NCBI GenBank assembly: GCA_045643145.1
Contig: JAZUKG010000164.1
Span: forward strand, 1 to 31,036
Source: SVFI01 sp045643145
GTDB taxonomy: Bacteria > Bacillota > Clostridia > Lachnospirales > Lachnospiraceae
Reading direction: 5' to 3'
Length of the DNA: 31,036 bases
This document shows, piece by piece, positions 21,462 through 30,811 of this stretch (position 1 is its first letter; every line of letters begins with the position of its first letter). Below the pieces are notes generated by a model. It ran no database searches. It was not told the origin of the DNA and was given only the letters and a program-made list of their open reading frames with translations. Position numbers and translations under genes: made by a program.

Positions 21462-24380
21462 CTAAATTAGAGTTTCCACTCCATCAAATTTATCTTTATT
21501 TTCGAGAATTTTTCCTTCGTTACCCACTACGCAGATTTTTTCACAGGCCAATACATCGGAAATACGATCTGCCAGAGCATTGATATCGCTGAGTTTACAG
21601 TTGATAATCTCATCTCTTTCTTTCTGCTCTGCTTCTAAAGTCTGATCCTGCATGAAAGCTATATATCCTCTCGCACCCTTTGCATTTGGAGTCAGCGGTA
21701 CATCCTTGTCTGCAATAGCACCGATGATATATTTCGTCAAGGTTTCTTCATCTGCTTCATAGTTTTTCAGATACTGAGGAATATTCTGGTATACCTCAAA
21801 GGTCTTTTCCAGATTCGGATCACGGTAGGAAACAAAAGTAGCGATTCCGTTCTTTCCGTAGCTTGACATACAGCCATAAGCTCCGCCCTTTACACGTACC
21901 TGAATCCATAAATAATCATATCCCATCATTACCTTGAGAACTCTGAGTGCTCCGGTAAACGGATATTTTTCGAGGTCATATCTTCCGGCCTGACATACAT
22001 ACTGAATTCCGGCTGAGGTGGTATAAGCCATGTTTTTATCATTCACAGCTACGACTAAATCTTCCTGACGGTTATCTTCCGGATTTAAGGAATCAGTAAA
22101 TTCAGCAATCTGCTTTTCAAATTCCTGCATGCCGTCTTCCAGACCTGTAAAGTCATAAAATACTCTCTGTTTTCTGAGAACAAAGCTCTGAATTTCTTTC
22201 AGTCTCTTTACAACCTCGTCTTTTTTCTCTTCAAAGTATGCGAGAATATCTGATACAAAACGATAATAAGACACACCGCTCATCATCTCTTCAATCTTGA
22301 TGCTGGCATCAAGCTGTGAGCAGGTTTCCAGTACTGCCAGAGAATGTCCTGCTCCTGTCATAGAGCCCTGCATTCTCGCCTTCATCTCTGCGAGGATTTC
22401 CTTTAATCTGTCTGTATCTTCCAGATGAGACTCACTTAAAATCTCCCGGATAAAGCCGATGGCATCCTGTGTATTTTCTGTCAGCGCTTTTGCCTTTGCT
22501 TCAAATACAAACCTAAATTTGCTCGTATCCTTGGCATTCTGATAGGTCTTTGTACCAAAGGTAATTCCGCCGGTCTTTAGATTCATTTCATTGAATAAAT
22601 CACCATAAGAATGCTGATTGGTATCTAACAGACCAATGACATTTTTAAACAGTGAAAGATACGGAAGGTCTTCTTCCCTGATATCTCTGACATCAAAAAC
22701 AATTCGCATATAAGAAACGCCGTTGGTATAAATCGGATGATAAATGAGTGTCTTTCCGGCGCATTCTTTTACTTCATAAATATAAGGCTCTGCTTCCTTT
22801 TTCAAATCCTCTCTTTTTAACATCGGGATTTTAGTGAGGTCTTCTTTGGAATCCTCTGCTTCCTGATAAGCCTTTAATTCTTTGGTATCAGCAATCACCT
22901 TTTCGATTTCTTCTTTGCTGAGGCTATCCTTGAAGGCTTTGAGTTTTTCCTTTAATGCATCGCTTTCTTCCTGCTCTAAATTCATCTTTGGAATCATGGA
23001 TACATTTGCCTTATGCGGATTTTCGAGGATTTCCTTTTGAATCAGTTCTTCAAAATAGTTACCCTTGGCTTTCTCTTTTAATGCCTTGAAGGTAGCATTG
23101 GCTTCGATATGCATAAATGGTTTCATGCTGTCATAAAGCCAGCTGTCAAGAGCCTGGAGACCATACATCAGTCCCTTTGGATATGAACCAAAGTCAGCCT
23201 CTTTATATTTGAATTCATAGTAATTGATCGCTGCCAGGATAGCATTTTTATCCAGACCATTTGCTACGATTTCTTCCAAAGTTTTGGTTACGGTTTCGTA
23301 AAACTGAGCTTCGTCTTCTTTTTTACAGTTCTTGGCTACAAATGAGAAATATGGCTGGAGAATACCGTTTTCACAAACGCTGTAAATATCCTCTCCGATT
23401 CCCTTTTGTAAAAGTGCCATCTTGACCGGTGTTCCCGGAGCAGAACAAAGTGCATAATCGAGCACCTGAAGTGCTACATAAAGCTCAGGATCGAGGCAGT
23501 CACGAATGGATACGTTCATCGAATAATAATATCCGTTCTCTGCTTCATTTTCTGAAATAACCGGATAGAATTTCTGTACATTAACAGGCTTTTCAAATGT
23601 CTGCTGCTTGGTGATTTCAGAATTGATTTCCAAATAATCATAATGTGATAAATATTCTTTATCTAAATATTCGAGTCTTTCCGCCATATCCATATTTCCG
23701 TACAAATAGATGTAGCTGTTTGACGGATGATAATAGGTCTGATGGAAATGAATAAAGTCACGGTAAGTTAAATCCGGGATGTTGGCAGGCTTTCCGCCGG
23801 AGTCCACACCATAAGCGGTATCCGGATACAGCTGATTGAAAATTTCACGGTCGAGTAAATCATCTGCAGATGAATACGCACCCTTCATTTCATTATATAC
23901 AACGCCGTTGATAGTAATATCGCCGTCCGCGTCTTCACATTCATAATGCCAGCCTTCCTGTTTGAAAATCTTTTCCTGCTTGTAAATATTCGGATGGAAA
24001 ACTGCATCCAAATATACGTCCATCAAATTTTCAAAATCCTTGTCATTGCAGCTGGCTACCGGATATACGGTTTTATCCGGATAAGTCATGGCATTGAGGA
24101 ACGTATTTAAGGATCCCTTGGCCAGTTCAATAAAAGGATCCTTGATCGGATATTTGTCAGATCCGCAAAGTACGGAATGCTCGATGATATGCGCTACACC
24201 GGTTGAATCCTTGGGCGGTGTACGAAATCCGATATAGAATACCTTGTTCTCATCATCATTTGACAAAAGTGTAATCTTGGCTCCTGTCTTTTTATGTCTG
24301 AGGATTGCTCCCTCGGAGTTTAAATCCTTGACATCTCTTTGTTCTAACACCTCATAGGCGGTTAATTTCGTTAAATCCAT
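21462..24380 (-). CDS. M16C (insulinase/presequence-protease-like) metallopeptidase
   Basis: A 972-aa zinc peptidase of the PreP/falcilysin-like M16C group, which degrades unfolded peptides inside a closed two-half chamber. The inverted zinc motif HxxEH is at H64, E67 and H68 (VAHIIEHSVLCGS), with a conserved downstream acidic helix around NEMKGAYSS. The C-terminal half keeps the M16C signature region GGAYGCMSSYGKNGIATFVSYRDPN. No signal peptide is visible, so the enzyme is probably cytosolic. The ATG at 24380 follows AGGAG by seven bases; a GTG at 24404 would include this site. The gene ends in TAG. It lies between the short unknown gene (24460-24888) and the DUF4349 gene. Confidence 0.92.
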   Translation of the reverse strand: MDLTKLTAYEVLEQRDVKDLNSEGAILRHKKTGAKITLLSNDDENKVFYIGFRTPPKDSTGVAHIIEHSVLCGSDKYPIKDPFIELAKGSLNTFLNAMTYPDKTVYPVASCNDKDFENLMDVYLDAVFHPNIYKQEKIFKQEGWHYECEDADGDITINGVVYNEMKGAYSSADDLLDREIFNQLYPDTAYGVDSGGKPANIPDLTYRDFIHFHQTYYHPSNSYIYLYGNMDMAERLEYLDKEYLSHYDYLEINSEITKQQTFEKPVNVQKFYPVISENEAENGYYYSMNVSIRDCLDPELYVALQVLDYALCSAPGTPVKMALLQKGIGEDIYSVCENGILQPYFSFVAKNCKKEDEAQFYETVTKTLEEIVANGLDKNAILAAINYYEFKYKEADFGSYPKGLMYGLQALDSWLYDSMKPFMHIEANATFKALKEKAKGNYFEELIQKEILENPHKANVSMIPKMNLEQEESDALKEKLKAFKDSLSKEEIEKVIADTKELKAYQEAEDSKEDLTKIPMLKREDLKKEAEPYIYEVKECAGKTLIYHPIYTNGVSYMRIVFDVRDIREEDLPYLSLFKNVIGLLDTNQHSYGDLFNEMNLKTGGITFGTKTYQNAKDTSKFRFVFEAKAKALTENTQDAIGFIREILSESHLEDTDRLKEILAEMKARMQGSMTGAGHSLAVLETCSQLDASIKIEEMMSGVSYYRFVSDILAYFEEKKDEVVKRLKEIQSFVLRKQRVFYDFTGLEDGMQEFEKQIAEFTDSLNPEDNRQEDLVVAVNDKNMAYTTSAGIQYVCQAGRYDLEKYPFTGALRVLKVMMGYDYLWIQVRVKGGAYGCMSSYGKNGIATFVSYRDPNLEKTFEVYQNIPQYLKNYEADEETLTKYIIGAIADKDVPLTPNAKGARGYIAFMQDQTLEAEQKERDEIINCKLSDINALADRISDVLACEKICVVGNEGKILENKDKFDGVETLI

Positions 24381-24459
24381 GTATATACTCCTATCTCCTG
24401 TCACGACTTATCCGTCGCGGCCATTCATTCTTTTCAAATATTATGATGCACACATCTTC

Positions 24460-24888
24460 TTAAACACTCAGCGCTACCAGATTCAGTTTTCTAAAGGTAA
24501 CTTCTGAAATCGCATCTGCACTGATTTCTTCTCTTTTTACAGCTGCTTTTCCCTGTACAAAATCCGTTACATTCACTGTTTCTGTTTTGTAGCTTATGCT
24601 TTCGTTTCCTTTTTTATCCACTTTTACTTCCGGACGAACGATTTTTACCTGCGCTTTTAACTGCTTAAAAATCAAAAAGGCCATTTCTTTTTCATCCATT
24701 TCCATTAAATGATCACAGATACGGCTATTTTGCTTTTCGTCCCTATAAATATACTGAAAAACCGCGGAACTTAATCTTTGCGGTGTATCATCCATTGTAG
24801 TCATCTTTTCATATGTCAGTCTGGCTCCGATGTAAACATTGGAAAAATCCTGCAGGACATATTGAAAATCATTTTCATTCCCCATCAT
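24460..24888 (-). CDS. Conserved-looking protein of unknown function
   Basis: A 142-aa soluble protein that I do not recognise. It is mixed alpha/beta without signal peptide or membrane segment and has motifs such as RLTYEKMTTMDDTPQRLS and TFRKLNLVALSV. Its start has a GAGGT site eight bases before the first of two ATG codons. It lies 79 bases before the M16C peptidase gene on the same strand, and a candidate promoter precedes it. Confidence 0.7.
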   Translation of the reverse strand: MMGNENDFQYVLQDFSNVYIGARLTYEKMTTMDDTPQRLSSAVFQYIYRDEKQNSRICDHLMEMDEKEMAFLIFKQLKAQVKIVRPEVKVDKKGNESISYKTETVNVTDFVQGKAAVKREEISADAISEVTFRKLNLVALSV

Positions 24889-24960
24889 ATGTGGTTACCT
24901 CTGTATATCTGTTTATCTGTTAAAACTGGTTGTTTCCAAATATTCCAGTTGTTTTCTATA

Positions 24961-24990
24961 TTTATGCTATTTTCTGTCAGTTCCTGTCAA
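24961..24990 (-). promoter_or_regulatory. Candidate promoter for the 142-aa protein and M16C peptidase
   Basis: A perfect -35 hexamer TTGACA (24985-24990 on the complement) is followed after 18 bases by CATAAA (24961-24966), a 4/6 match to the -10 consensus. It lies in the 118-base gap after the sigma-like gene. Confidence 0.45.
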
Positions 24991-25006
24991 ATCATACAGC
25001 TACGGC

Positions 25007-25765
25007 CTAGGAATCCAGCTTGGAAGAATCGATATCTTCAATCTCTCGATTGGTAATCGCCAATGCTTCTTTGATTTCCTCCAAGGTATATTCGCTGTTA
25101 TCTGCGAGTTCCTGCGGTGTGACACTTCTGCGAAGGTCCGCTGCGAGGCTCTGTGCTTTTTCGGCGATTTCATTTACTTTGTCTACGAGTCTTTCGTCGA
25201 CATCCTTGGCCATGAAGTCTTCATTGATGAGCTGTTCCATGCCATCCATCATGGCTTTGCCGAGGAACCCTTCCGTTTCCTTGACGAGGTCCTCTTCTCC
25301 GGATAAAACTGCGAGATTTTCCATGCTGACAGCCAGCGCCAGATTGGCTTCTCCAATTAAATCCTCTAACAAAACGCCTTGTCCGGAATACATTTTTGCC
25401 AGCTCCAAAGCTTTTGGCAAAAACTGTGTCAAGACTCCTTCCTTGGCACTTTGGCTGCCACCAATAGCCTCCACGATTAAAGCCTTTAACTCCTCTGCGC
25501 CCATAGGAACGATCTCACCGAGTCCCTCCATATAAGAATCGAGATAGCTCTGATCCTCCATAGACAGATAAATCTCTACGTCTTCTTTATCTCCGACAGA
25601 AATCTTTTGTTCCTTTAAATAGTCATACAAAAGCTTTCTCTGCTCTTCATTATCAATGATTTCACCAAAAGCCTGCTCGACTTCTTCTGTACTGATACAA
25701 AAGCCCTGCATTCTCGCCTTTTTGGTAATCTGGGCTAACTTTTCACTAAACTGTTTCTGATCCAT
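25007..25765 (-). CDS. Degenerate sigma-70-like protein
   Basis: A 252-aa acidic protein that resembles parts of primary sigma factors. Residues about 5-55 look like region 1.1 (QITKKARMQGFCISTEEVEQAF). Residues about 106-155 resemble region 2.1-2.2, the core RNA polymerase contact (PKALELAKMYSGQGVLLEDLIGEANLALAVSM). Residues about 193-240 resemble region 3 (VNEIAEKAQSLAADLRRSVTPQELA). The aromatic promoter-melting and -10 recognition helix (regions 2.3-2.4) is not recognisable, and region 4, which reads the -35 element, is absent because the protein ends soon after region 3. It therefore may bind polymerase without recognising promoters. It follows the rhomboid-like gene by 26 bases with an AAAGGACG site and ends in TAG. 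Function is inferred only. Confidence 0.7.
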   Translation of the reverse strand: MDQKQFSEKLAQITKKARMQGFCISTEEVEQAFGEIIDNEEQRKLLYDYLKEQKISVGDKEDVEIYLSMEDQSYLDSYMEGLGEIVPMGAEELKALIVEAIGGSQSAKEGVLTQFLPKALELAKMYSGQGVLLEDLIGEANLALAVSMENLAVLSGEEDLVKETEGFLGKAMMDGMEQLINEDFMAKDVDERLVDKVNEIAEKAQSLAADLRRSVTPQELADNSEYTLEEIKEALAITNREIEDIDSSKLDS

Positions 25766-25791
25766 AAAACGTCCTTTTTTTTACTACTTTT

Positions 25792-26730
25792 TTATTTTAC
25801 ATGTTCATGTGTAAATAAATGTTCCTGGCAATATTCATAATTTCCGTTGCATTTTGAACAGAAACGGAATTCCAAATCCGGATTGCTTTCCTGACTCTGA
25901 CCACAAATGGCACATTTATGCTTTGATACAATCTTTTGCGCTACCACGACCTTTTTCTTGTACTCATGCTGTCTTTTCAGCTGAGTCGGTGTACGGAATG
26001 ACCTTCTGGTAGTAATAAAGAAAATCAAAAAGCTCAAAAAGGAGGATAAGATTCCCATACTGATTGCCAGATTCACCATACCGGCAACATTGTTTGGCAT
26101 CGTCAAAAATGCCACAAAGCTGGTCAAAAATTCGTATCCTAAAATAATAGCATAAATGATACCCATTACTTTAACCTTGAGCGGAATCACAAACATCAAA
26201 AGTACCTGCATATCCGGGAAGGTCGCTGCAAACGCTAAAAAGATGGACATACATACATGATAGGTACTAAAGTTGGTCGAGCAAAATGCAAAGAAAGAAT
26301 TAACATCCGCCATACCATATGCCTGTGCGATCAAATTGATATCTGCTCCTGCCAGTGCATAAGCCAGACCTAAAAATACGAGGGATCCGATAACTGTAAA
26401 AAGGAGTCCTGAGAAAATATATACATTGTATCGAAAGGTTCCCCAGGTTCTTTCCAGCGTACGTCCGATGGAATAATAAAAATATAAAGTAATCAATGTA
26501 AACAAATCCAGTGATGACGGCGGTACGATAATCCAGGTGAAAATTCTCCATACCTGACCATGCACGATGGCATACGGGTTCAGGCTCAAATAATCCATAA
26601 AGTTTGAATTTGAACCAAAGTCCATAATCTGAAGTACATATCCGAATCCATAGCAAATAATTAAATACAGAGTCAGATTTGCAATCGCATATTTGCCAAA
26701 TTTACGTTCCAATTTATTAAGCCAAGTCAT
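25792..26730 (-). CDS. Rhomboid-like membrane protein with C-terminal zinc finger, probably non-catalytic
   Basis: A 312-aa protein with about six membrane segments. Rhomboid features are clear: GQVWRIFTWIIVPP after the first segment, YYSIGRTLERTWGTFRYNVYIFSG, and FAATFPDMQVLLMFVIPLKVKVMG. The catalytic GxSG serine motif is missing, and the position of the usual histidine in the last helices reads NNVAGMVNLA. The C terminus (about 45 residues) holds a Cys/His cluster with two CxxC pairs (CAIC, CSKC) and a further C-H-H tail, which looks like a zinc-binding domain on the cytosolic side. The ATG at 26730 fits the promoter at 26790-26818 and a GAGAT site; an ATG at 26781 would coincide with the transcription start. 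Confidence 0.78.
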   Translation of the reverse strand: MTWLNKLERKFGKYAIANLTLYLIICYGFGYVLQIMDFGSNSNFMDYLSLNPYAIVHGQVWRIFTWIIVPPSSLDLFTLITLYFYYSIGRTLERTWGTFRYNVYIFSGLLFTVIGSLVFLGLAYALAGADINLIAQAYGMADVNSFFAFCSTNFSTYHVCMSIFLAFAATFPDMQVLLMFVIPLKVKVMGIIYAIILGYEFLTSFVAFLTMPNNVAGMVNLAISMGILSSFLSFLIFFITTRRSFRTPTQLKRQHEYKKKVVVAQKIVSKHKCAICGQSQESNPDLEFRFCSKCNGNYEYCQEHLFTHEHVK

Positions 26731-26789
26731 ACTATTATCTCTTTTCTTTTCCCTTTTTTGAATGAATGAATCAATAATCATACGAAGTT

Positions 26790-26818
26790 ATTTTATCATG
26801 CATGCCCGCATAAGTAAA
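26790..26818 (-). promoter_or_regulatory. Promoter of the rhomboid-like / sigma-like unit
   Basis: TTTACT (26813-26818 on the complement), a 17-base spacer and TAAAAT (26790-26795). The spacer holds the palindrome CATGCATG (26797-26804). The predicted start near 26783 supports the ATG at 26730. Confidence 0.65.
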
Positions 26819-26915
26819 CCGAAAAGGCAATACACTTTTGTATTTTTTCATGCATTATGAACAAATAATCGTTCTATCTTTTATGAAATTTTAATATTTA
26901 TAAGAAAATTCAAAA

Positions 26916-26944
26916 TTGAACTTTTAATTTTGTTGTCGTATAAT
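26916..26944 (+). promoter_or_regulatory. Promoter of the dehydratase activase gene
   Basis: TTGAAC (26916-26921), a 17-base spacer and a perfect TATAAT (26939-26944), about 50 bases before the ATG. It is divergent from the promoter at 26790-26818, with 97 bases between the two -35 elements. Confidence 0.9.
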
Positions 26945-26995
26945 TGGTTTTGATGTCTAAAATTATTTTTTAATTTAGAAAGGTCTGAAAAAAAT

Positions 26996-29900
26996 ATGAG
27001 CAGCGAGTTGTATACACTAGGAATTGACATCGGTTCTACTACTGTTAAAATAGCGATTCTCGATTCCAACAATCAACTGATTTTTTCTGAATATAAAAGA
27101 CACTTTGCAAACATCAAAGAAACTCTTTGTGATTTGATCAAGGATGCATATCGTGAGCATGGCGAAATGAAAGTCTCTCCTATGATTACAGGTTCCGGCG
27201 GTCTGGCTCTGGCCAACTGTATAAACGTACCTTTTACTCAGGAGGTTATTGCCGTTTCTACTGCCCTCAAGCAGGAAGCTCCTACTACAGACGTGGCTAT
27301 CGAGCTCGGCGGTGAGGATGCCAAGATTATCTATTTTGAAGGCGGAAATGTAGAACAGCGTATGAACGGAATTTGTGCCGGCGGTACCGGTTCGTTCATC
27401 GACCAGATGGCTTCTCTTCTCATGACAGATGCCACAGGACTCAATGAATATGCCAAAAACTACCAGTCCTTATATACCATCGCTGCCAGATGCGGAGTTT
27501 TTGCTAAAACAGACATTCAGCCACTGATCAACGACGGAGCGACCAAAGAAGACTTATCCGCTTCTATTTTCCAAGCAGTAGTAAACCAGACAATTTCCGG
27601 TCTGGCCTGCGGAAAACCGATTCGCGGACACGTCGCATTCCTCGGAGGACCACTCCACTTTTTATCAGAGCTCAAACAGGCCTTTATTCGTACATTAAAA
27701 TTAGATGATGAACATATTATTGCACCGGAGCACTCACATTTATTCGCTGCAATCGGTTCTGCTTTAAATGCAGACAAAAATGTCACTTTTGAAATATTCG
27801 AAATGATTGAAACCCTTTCTCAGGAAATCAAAATTGACTTTGAAGTAGAAAGATTATCTCCACTCTTTGCCACTCAGACAGAATATGAGCTGTTTACCAC
27901 CAGACACGGTTCTCACAGAGTGAAAAAGGGAGATTTAGAAAAATATACAGGAAATTGTTATTTGGGTATTGATGCCGGTTCTACTACGACCAAGGTTGCC
28001 CTTATTGCAGAAGACGGAAAACTGTTATACTCCTTCTATTCCGGCAATAACGGAAGTCCTCTAAAGACCGCCATCAGTGCTTTTCAGGATATCTATTCCA
28101 AGCTGCCAAAGGGAGCCAGGATTACCCATGCCTGCTCGACAGGTTATGGCGAGGCCCTGATGAAAGCAGCCTTTTTACTCGACGAAGGTGAAGTAGAAAC
28201 AGTCGCTCACTACTATGCTGCTGCTTTCTTTGCACCGGACGTTGACTGTATCCTCGACATCGGTGGTCAGGATATGAAATGTATCAAGATTAAAAACGGT
28301 ACCGTTGACAGTGTTCAGCTCAATGAAGCCTGTTCATCCGGATGCGGTTCCTTTATTGAAACCTTTGCAAAATCTCTCAATTACAGCGTAGAGGACTTTG
28401 CCAAGGAAGCTTTATATGCCGCTCATCCGATTGATTTAGGTACTCGTTGTACCGTATTTATGAATTCCAAGGTAAAACAGGCTCAAAAGGAAGGCGCCAG
28501 CGTTGCTGATATCTCTGCAGGTTTGGCTTATTCCGTTATCAAGAATGCCTTATTCAAGGTAATCAAGGTTTCGAGTGCTTTAGAACTGGGTAAAAAAATC
28601 GTAGTACAGGGCGGAACCTTTTATAATGATGCGGTCCTCAGAAGCTTTGAAAAAATCGCAGCCTGTGAAGCAGTCAGACCTGATATCGCAGGTATCATGG
28701 GTGCCTTTGGTGCTGCTCTCATTGCCAAGGAACGTTTCCATGAAAAAGAAGCTGCTATGGAAAAAGAGGATAAATTCCTCGAAGAAGACGAATATACTAC
28801 TATGCTGGGTATTGATCAGATCAACGCTCTCGAGTTTACAACCCGTATGGCAAAATGTCAGGGCTGTATCAACCACTGCCGTCTGACCATCAACCAGTTC
28901 TCCGGCGGCAGACAGTTTATTTCCGGTAACCGCTGCGAACGTGGTATCGGTAAAGAAAAGAATAAAAATCAGGTACCAAACCTGTTTGAATACAAGATGC
29001 ACAGAATCTTTGACTACGAACCGCTCCCGATTGAAGAAGCCACTCGTGGTCAGGTCGGTATTCCGCGTGTCCTGAATATGTATGAAAACTATCCGTTCTG
29101 GTTCACCTTCTTTACAAAGCTCAAATACCGTGTCGTTTTATCACCGGTATCCACTCACAAAATCTATGAGCTTGGTATCGAATCTATTCCGAGTGAATCC
29201 GAATGCTATCCTGCCAAGTTAGCCCACGGTCACATTACCTGGCTGATCAAGCAGAACGTGCCATATATTTTCTATCCGGCACTCTTTTATGAACGCGACG
29301 AAGTAAAGAAATCCGGCAACCACTACAACTGCCCGATTGTTACTTCTTATTCCGAAAATATCAAAAACAACGTAGAGGAAATCGGTCAGGGTGATGTCCG
29401 CTTCCACAATCCGTTCCTTTCCTTTAAGAGCGTAGAAACCATTCGTTTGGCTCTCAGAAAGGAATTCCCTGATATTCCTGCCATGGAACTGAATCAGGCG
29501 ATTGAACTGGCATGGGAAGAAATGGAAAATGCCCGCGAGGATATGAAAAAGAAAGGTGAAGAAACCATTGCTTACCTGAATGAAACCGGAAAACACGGTA
29601 TTGTTTTAGCCGGCAGACCTTATCATATCGACCCGGAAATCAACCATGGTATTCCGGAACTGATCAACTCTTATGATATCGCAGTACTGACAGAGGACAG
29701 CGTCTCTCATCTCGGATGGCCGGAGCGTCCGCTCATCGTATCCGATCAGTGGATGTACCACTCCAGACTGTATGCTGCAGCCAGCTATGTCAGAACGGTA
29801 GACAATTTAGATCTCATCCAGCTCAACTCCTTTGGTTGTGGTCTCGATGCCGTTACTACCGATCAGGTAAATGATATTTTAACAGGCAGCGATAAAATCT

Positions 29901-30811
29901 ATACTTGCCTTAAGATTGATGAAGTTAATAACCTGGGTGCTGCCCGTATTCGTGTTCGCTCACTCCTGGCAGCCCTGCGTGTAAAGAAACAGAAAAATGA
30001 AGAACGCGTGGTTCACTCATGTGCTCATAACAGAGTCGTATTTACTGAGGAAATGAGAAAAGAATATACCATCCTCTGCCCTCAGATGTCACCGTTCCAC
30101 TTTAATATTTGTGAGGCTGCCTTTAGAGCCAAAGGCTACAACCTCGAGGTGCTCCCAACCGATAACCGCCATGCGGTGGATACAGGACTCAAATATGTAA
30201 ATAATGATGCCTGCTATCCGTCCCTTATCGTAGTCGGACAGATTATGGATGCACTCCTGAGCGGTAAGTACGATTTAAACAAAACCGCAGTCGTAATGTC
30301 TCAGACCGGAGGCGGATGCCGTGCTACCAACTATGTAGGCTTTATCCGCAGAGCTTTAGACAAGGCAAACCTGTCTCATATTCCTGTTATCAGTGTCAAC
30401 CTGTCTTCGGGCCTTGAATCCAATCCGGGATTCAAACTCGATACCAGACTTATGCTCCGTTTATGCTATGGTGCTGTATTTGGTGATATCATCATGCGAT
30501 GCGTATATCGTATGAGACCATACGAGCTGACCGAGGGACAGACCAACGAACTGTGTGATAAATGGACCAAACAGTGCCGTGAATTTGTCAGTCGAAAGCA
30601 CACATCCTTTACGACCTTTAACAAGATGTGCCGTCAGATGATTCGAGAATTTGACAATATTCCGATCAATGAAACCAGAAAACCTCGCGTAGGTATCGTA
30701 GGTGAGATTTTAGTTAAGTTCCTGCCTGCAGCTAATAACCATTTGGCAGAGCTTTTAGAGGCAGAAGGCGCAGAGGCTGTATGTCCTAACTTTCTCGATT
30801 TCTTGCTATAG
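26996..30811 (+). CDS. 2-hydroxyacyl-CoA dehydratase activase-related protein (BadF/BcrA ATPase, DUF2229), interrupted
   Basis: A 1271-aa reading frame for a large member of the acyl-CoA dehydratase activase family. It has two tandem ASKHA-type ATPase domains: LGIDIGSTTVKIAI at 8-21 and LGIDAGSTTTKVAL at 323-336. Each carries the cysteine pair that holds the shared [4Fe-4S] cluster in activators such as HgdC: C127/C166 in the first, C446 or C450 with C485 in the second. A further cysteine cluster (CQGCINHC at 621-628, C647) opens the DUF2229 part. The rest resembles a dehydratase subunit and includes QTGGGCRATNY. Activators use ATP to drive low-potential electron transfer, but the substrate of these fused proteins is not known. 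The frame stops at TAG (30809-30811) although homologous sequence continues beyond it. The ribosome binding site (AGAAAGG, 12 bases before ATG) is weakly placed. No separate dehydratase gene is in the window. Confidence 0.9.
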   Translation: MSSELYTLGIDIGSTTVKIAILDSNNQLIFSEYKRHFANIKETLCDLIKDAYREHGEMKVSPMITGSGGLALANCINVPFTQEVIAVSTALKQEAPTTDVAIELGGEDAKIIYFEGGNVEQRMNGICAGGTGSFIDQMASLLMTDATGLNEYAKNYQSLYTIAARCGVFAKTDIQPLINDGATKEDLSASIFQAVVNQTISGLACGKPIRGHVAFLGGPLHFLSELKQAFIRTLKLDDEHIIAPEHSHLFAAIGSALNADKNVTFEIFEMIETLSQEIKIDFEVERLSPLFATQTEYELFTTRHGSHRVKKGDLEKYTGNCYLGIDAGSTTTKVALIAEDGKLLYSFYSGNNGSPLKTAISAFQDIYSKLPKGARITHACSTGYGEALMKAAFLLDEGEVETVAHYYAAAFFAPDVDCILDIGGQDMKCIKIKNGTVDSVQLNEACSSGCGSFIETFAKSLNYSVEDFAKEALYAAHPIDLGTRCTVFMNSKVKQAQKEGASVADISAGLAYSVIKNALFKVIKVSSALELGKKIVVQGGTFYNDAVLRSFEKIAACEAVRPDIAGIMGAFGAALIAKERFHEKEAAMEKEDKFLEEDEYTTMLGIDQINALEFTTRMAKCQGCINHCRLTINQFSGGRQFISGNRCERGIGKEKNKNQVPNLFEYKMHRIFDYEPLPIEEATRGQVGIPRVLNMYENYPFWFTFFTKLKYRVVLSPVSTHKIYELGIESIPSESECYPAKLAHGHITWLIKQNVPYIFYPALFYERDEVKKSGNHYNCPIVTSYSENIKNNVEEIGQGDVRFHNPFLSFKSVETIRLALRKEFPDIPAMELNQAIELAWEEMENAREDMKKKGEETIAYLNETGKHGIVLAGRPYHIDPEINHGIPELINSYDIAVLTEDSVSHLGWPERPLIVSDQWMYHSRLYAAASYVRTVDNLDLIQLNSFGCGLDAVTTDQVNDILTGSDKIYTCLKIDEVNNLGAARIRVRSLLAALRVKKQKNEERVVHSCAHNRVVFTEEMRKEYTILCPQMSPFHFNICEAAFRAKGYNLEVLPTDNRHAVDTGLKYVNNDACYPSLIVVGQIMDALLSGKYDLNKTAVVMSQTGGGCRATNYVGFIRRALDKANLSHIPVISVNLSSGLESNPGFKLDTRLMLRLCYGAVFGDIIMRCVYRMRPYELTEGQTNELCDKWTKQCREFVSRKHTSFTTFNKMCRQMIREFDNIPINETRKPRVGIVGEILVKFLPAANNHLAELLEAEGAEAVCPNFLDFLL

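Noticed and set aside
25007..25765. Calling this gene a functional sigma factor
   Set aside because: Region 2.4 is not recognisable and region 4 is absent, so promoter recognition is not supported.
26838..26860. Small plus-strand hairpin followed by T residues in the divergent promoter region
   Set aside because: The stem is only about 6 bp of A/T-rich pairs and no plus-strand gene ends there.
28580..29002. 140-codon minus-strand open frame opposite the activase
   Set aside because: Shadow of a conserved gene with no start signal or family match.
30809..30811. Genome-wide reassignment of TAG
   Set aside because: At least three other genes here end in TAG at natural protein ends, one with two TAG codons in a row.
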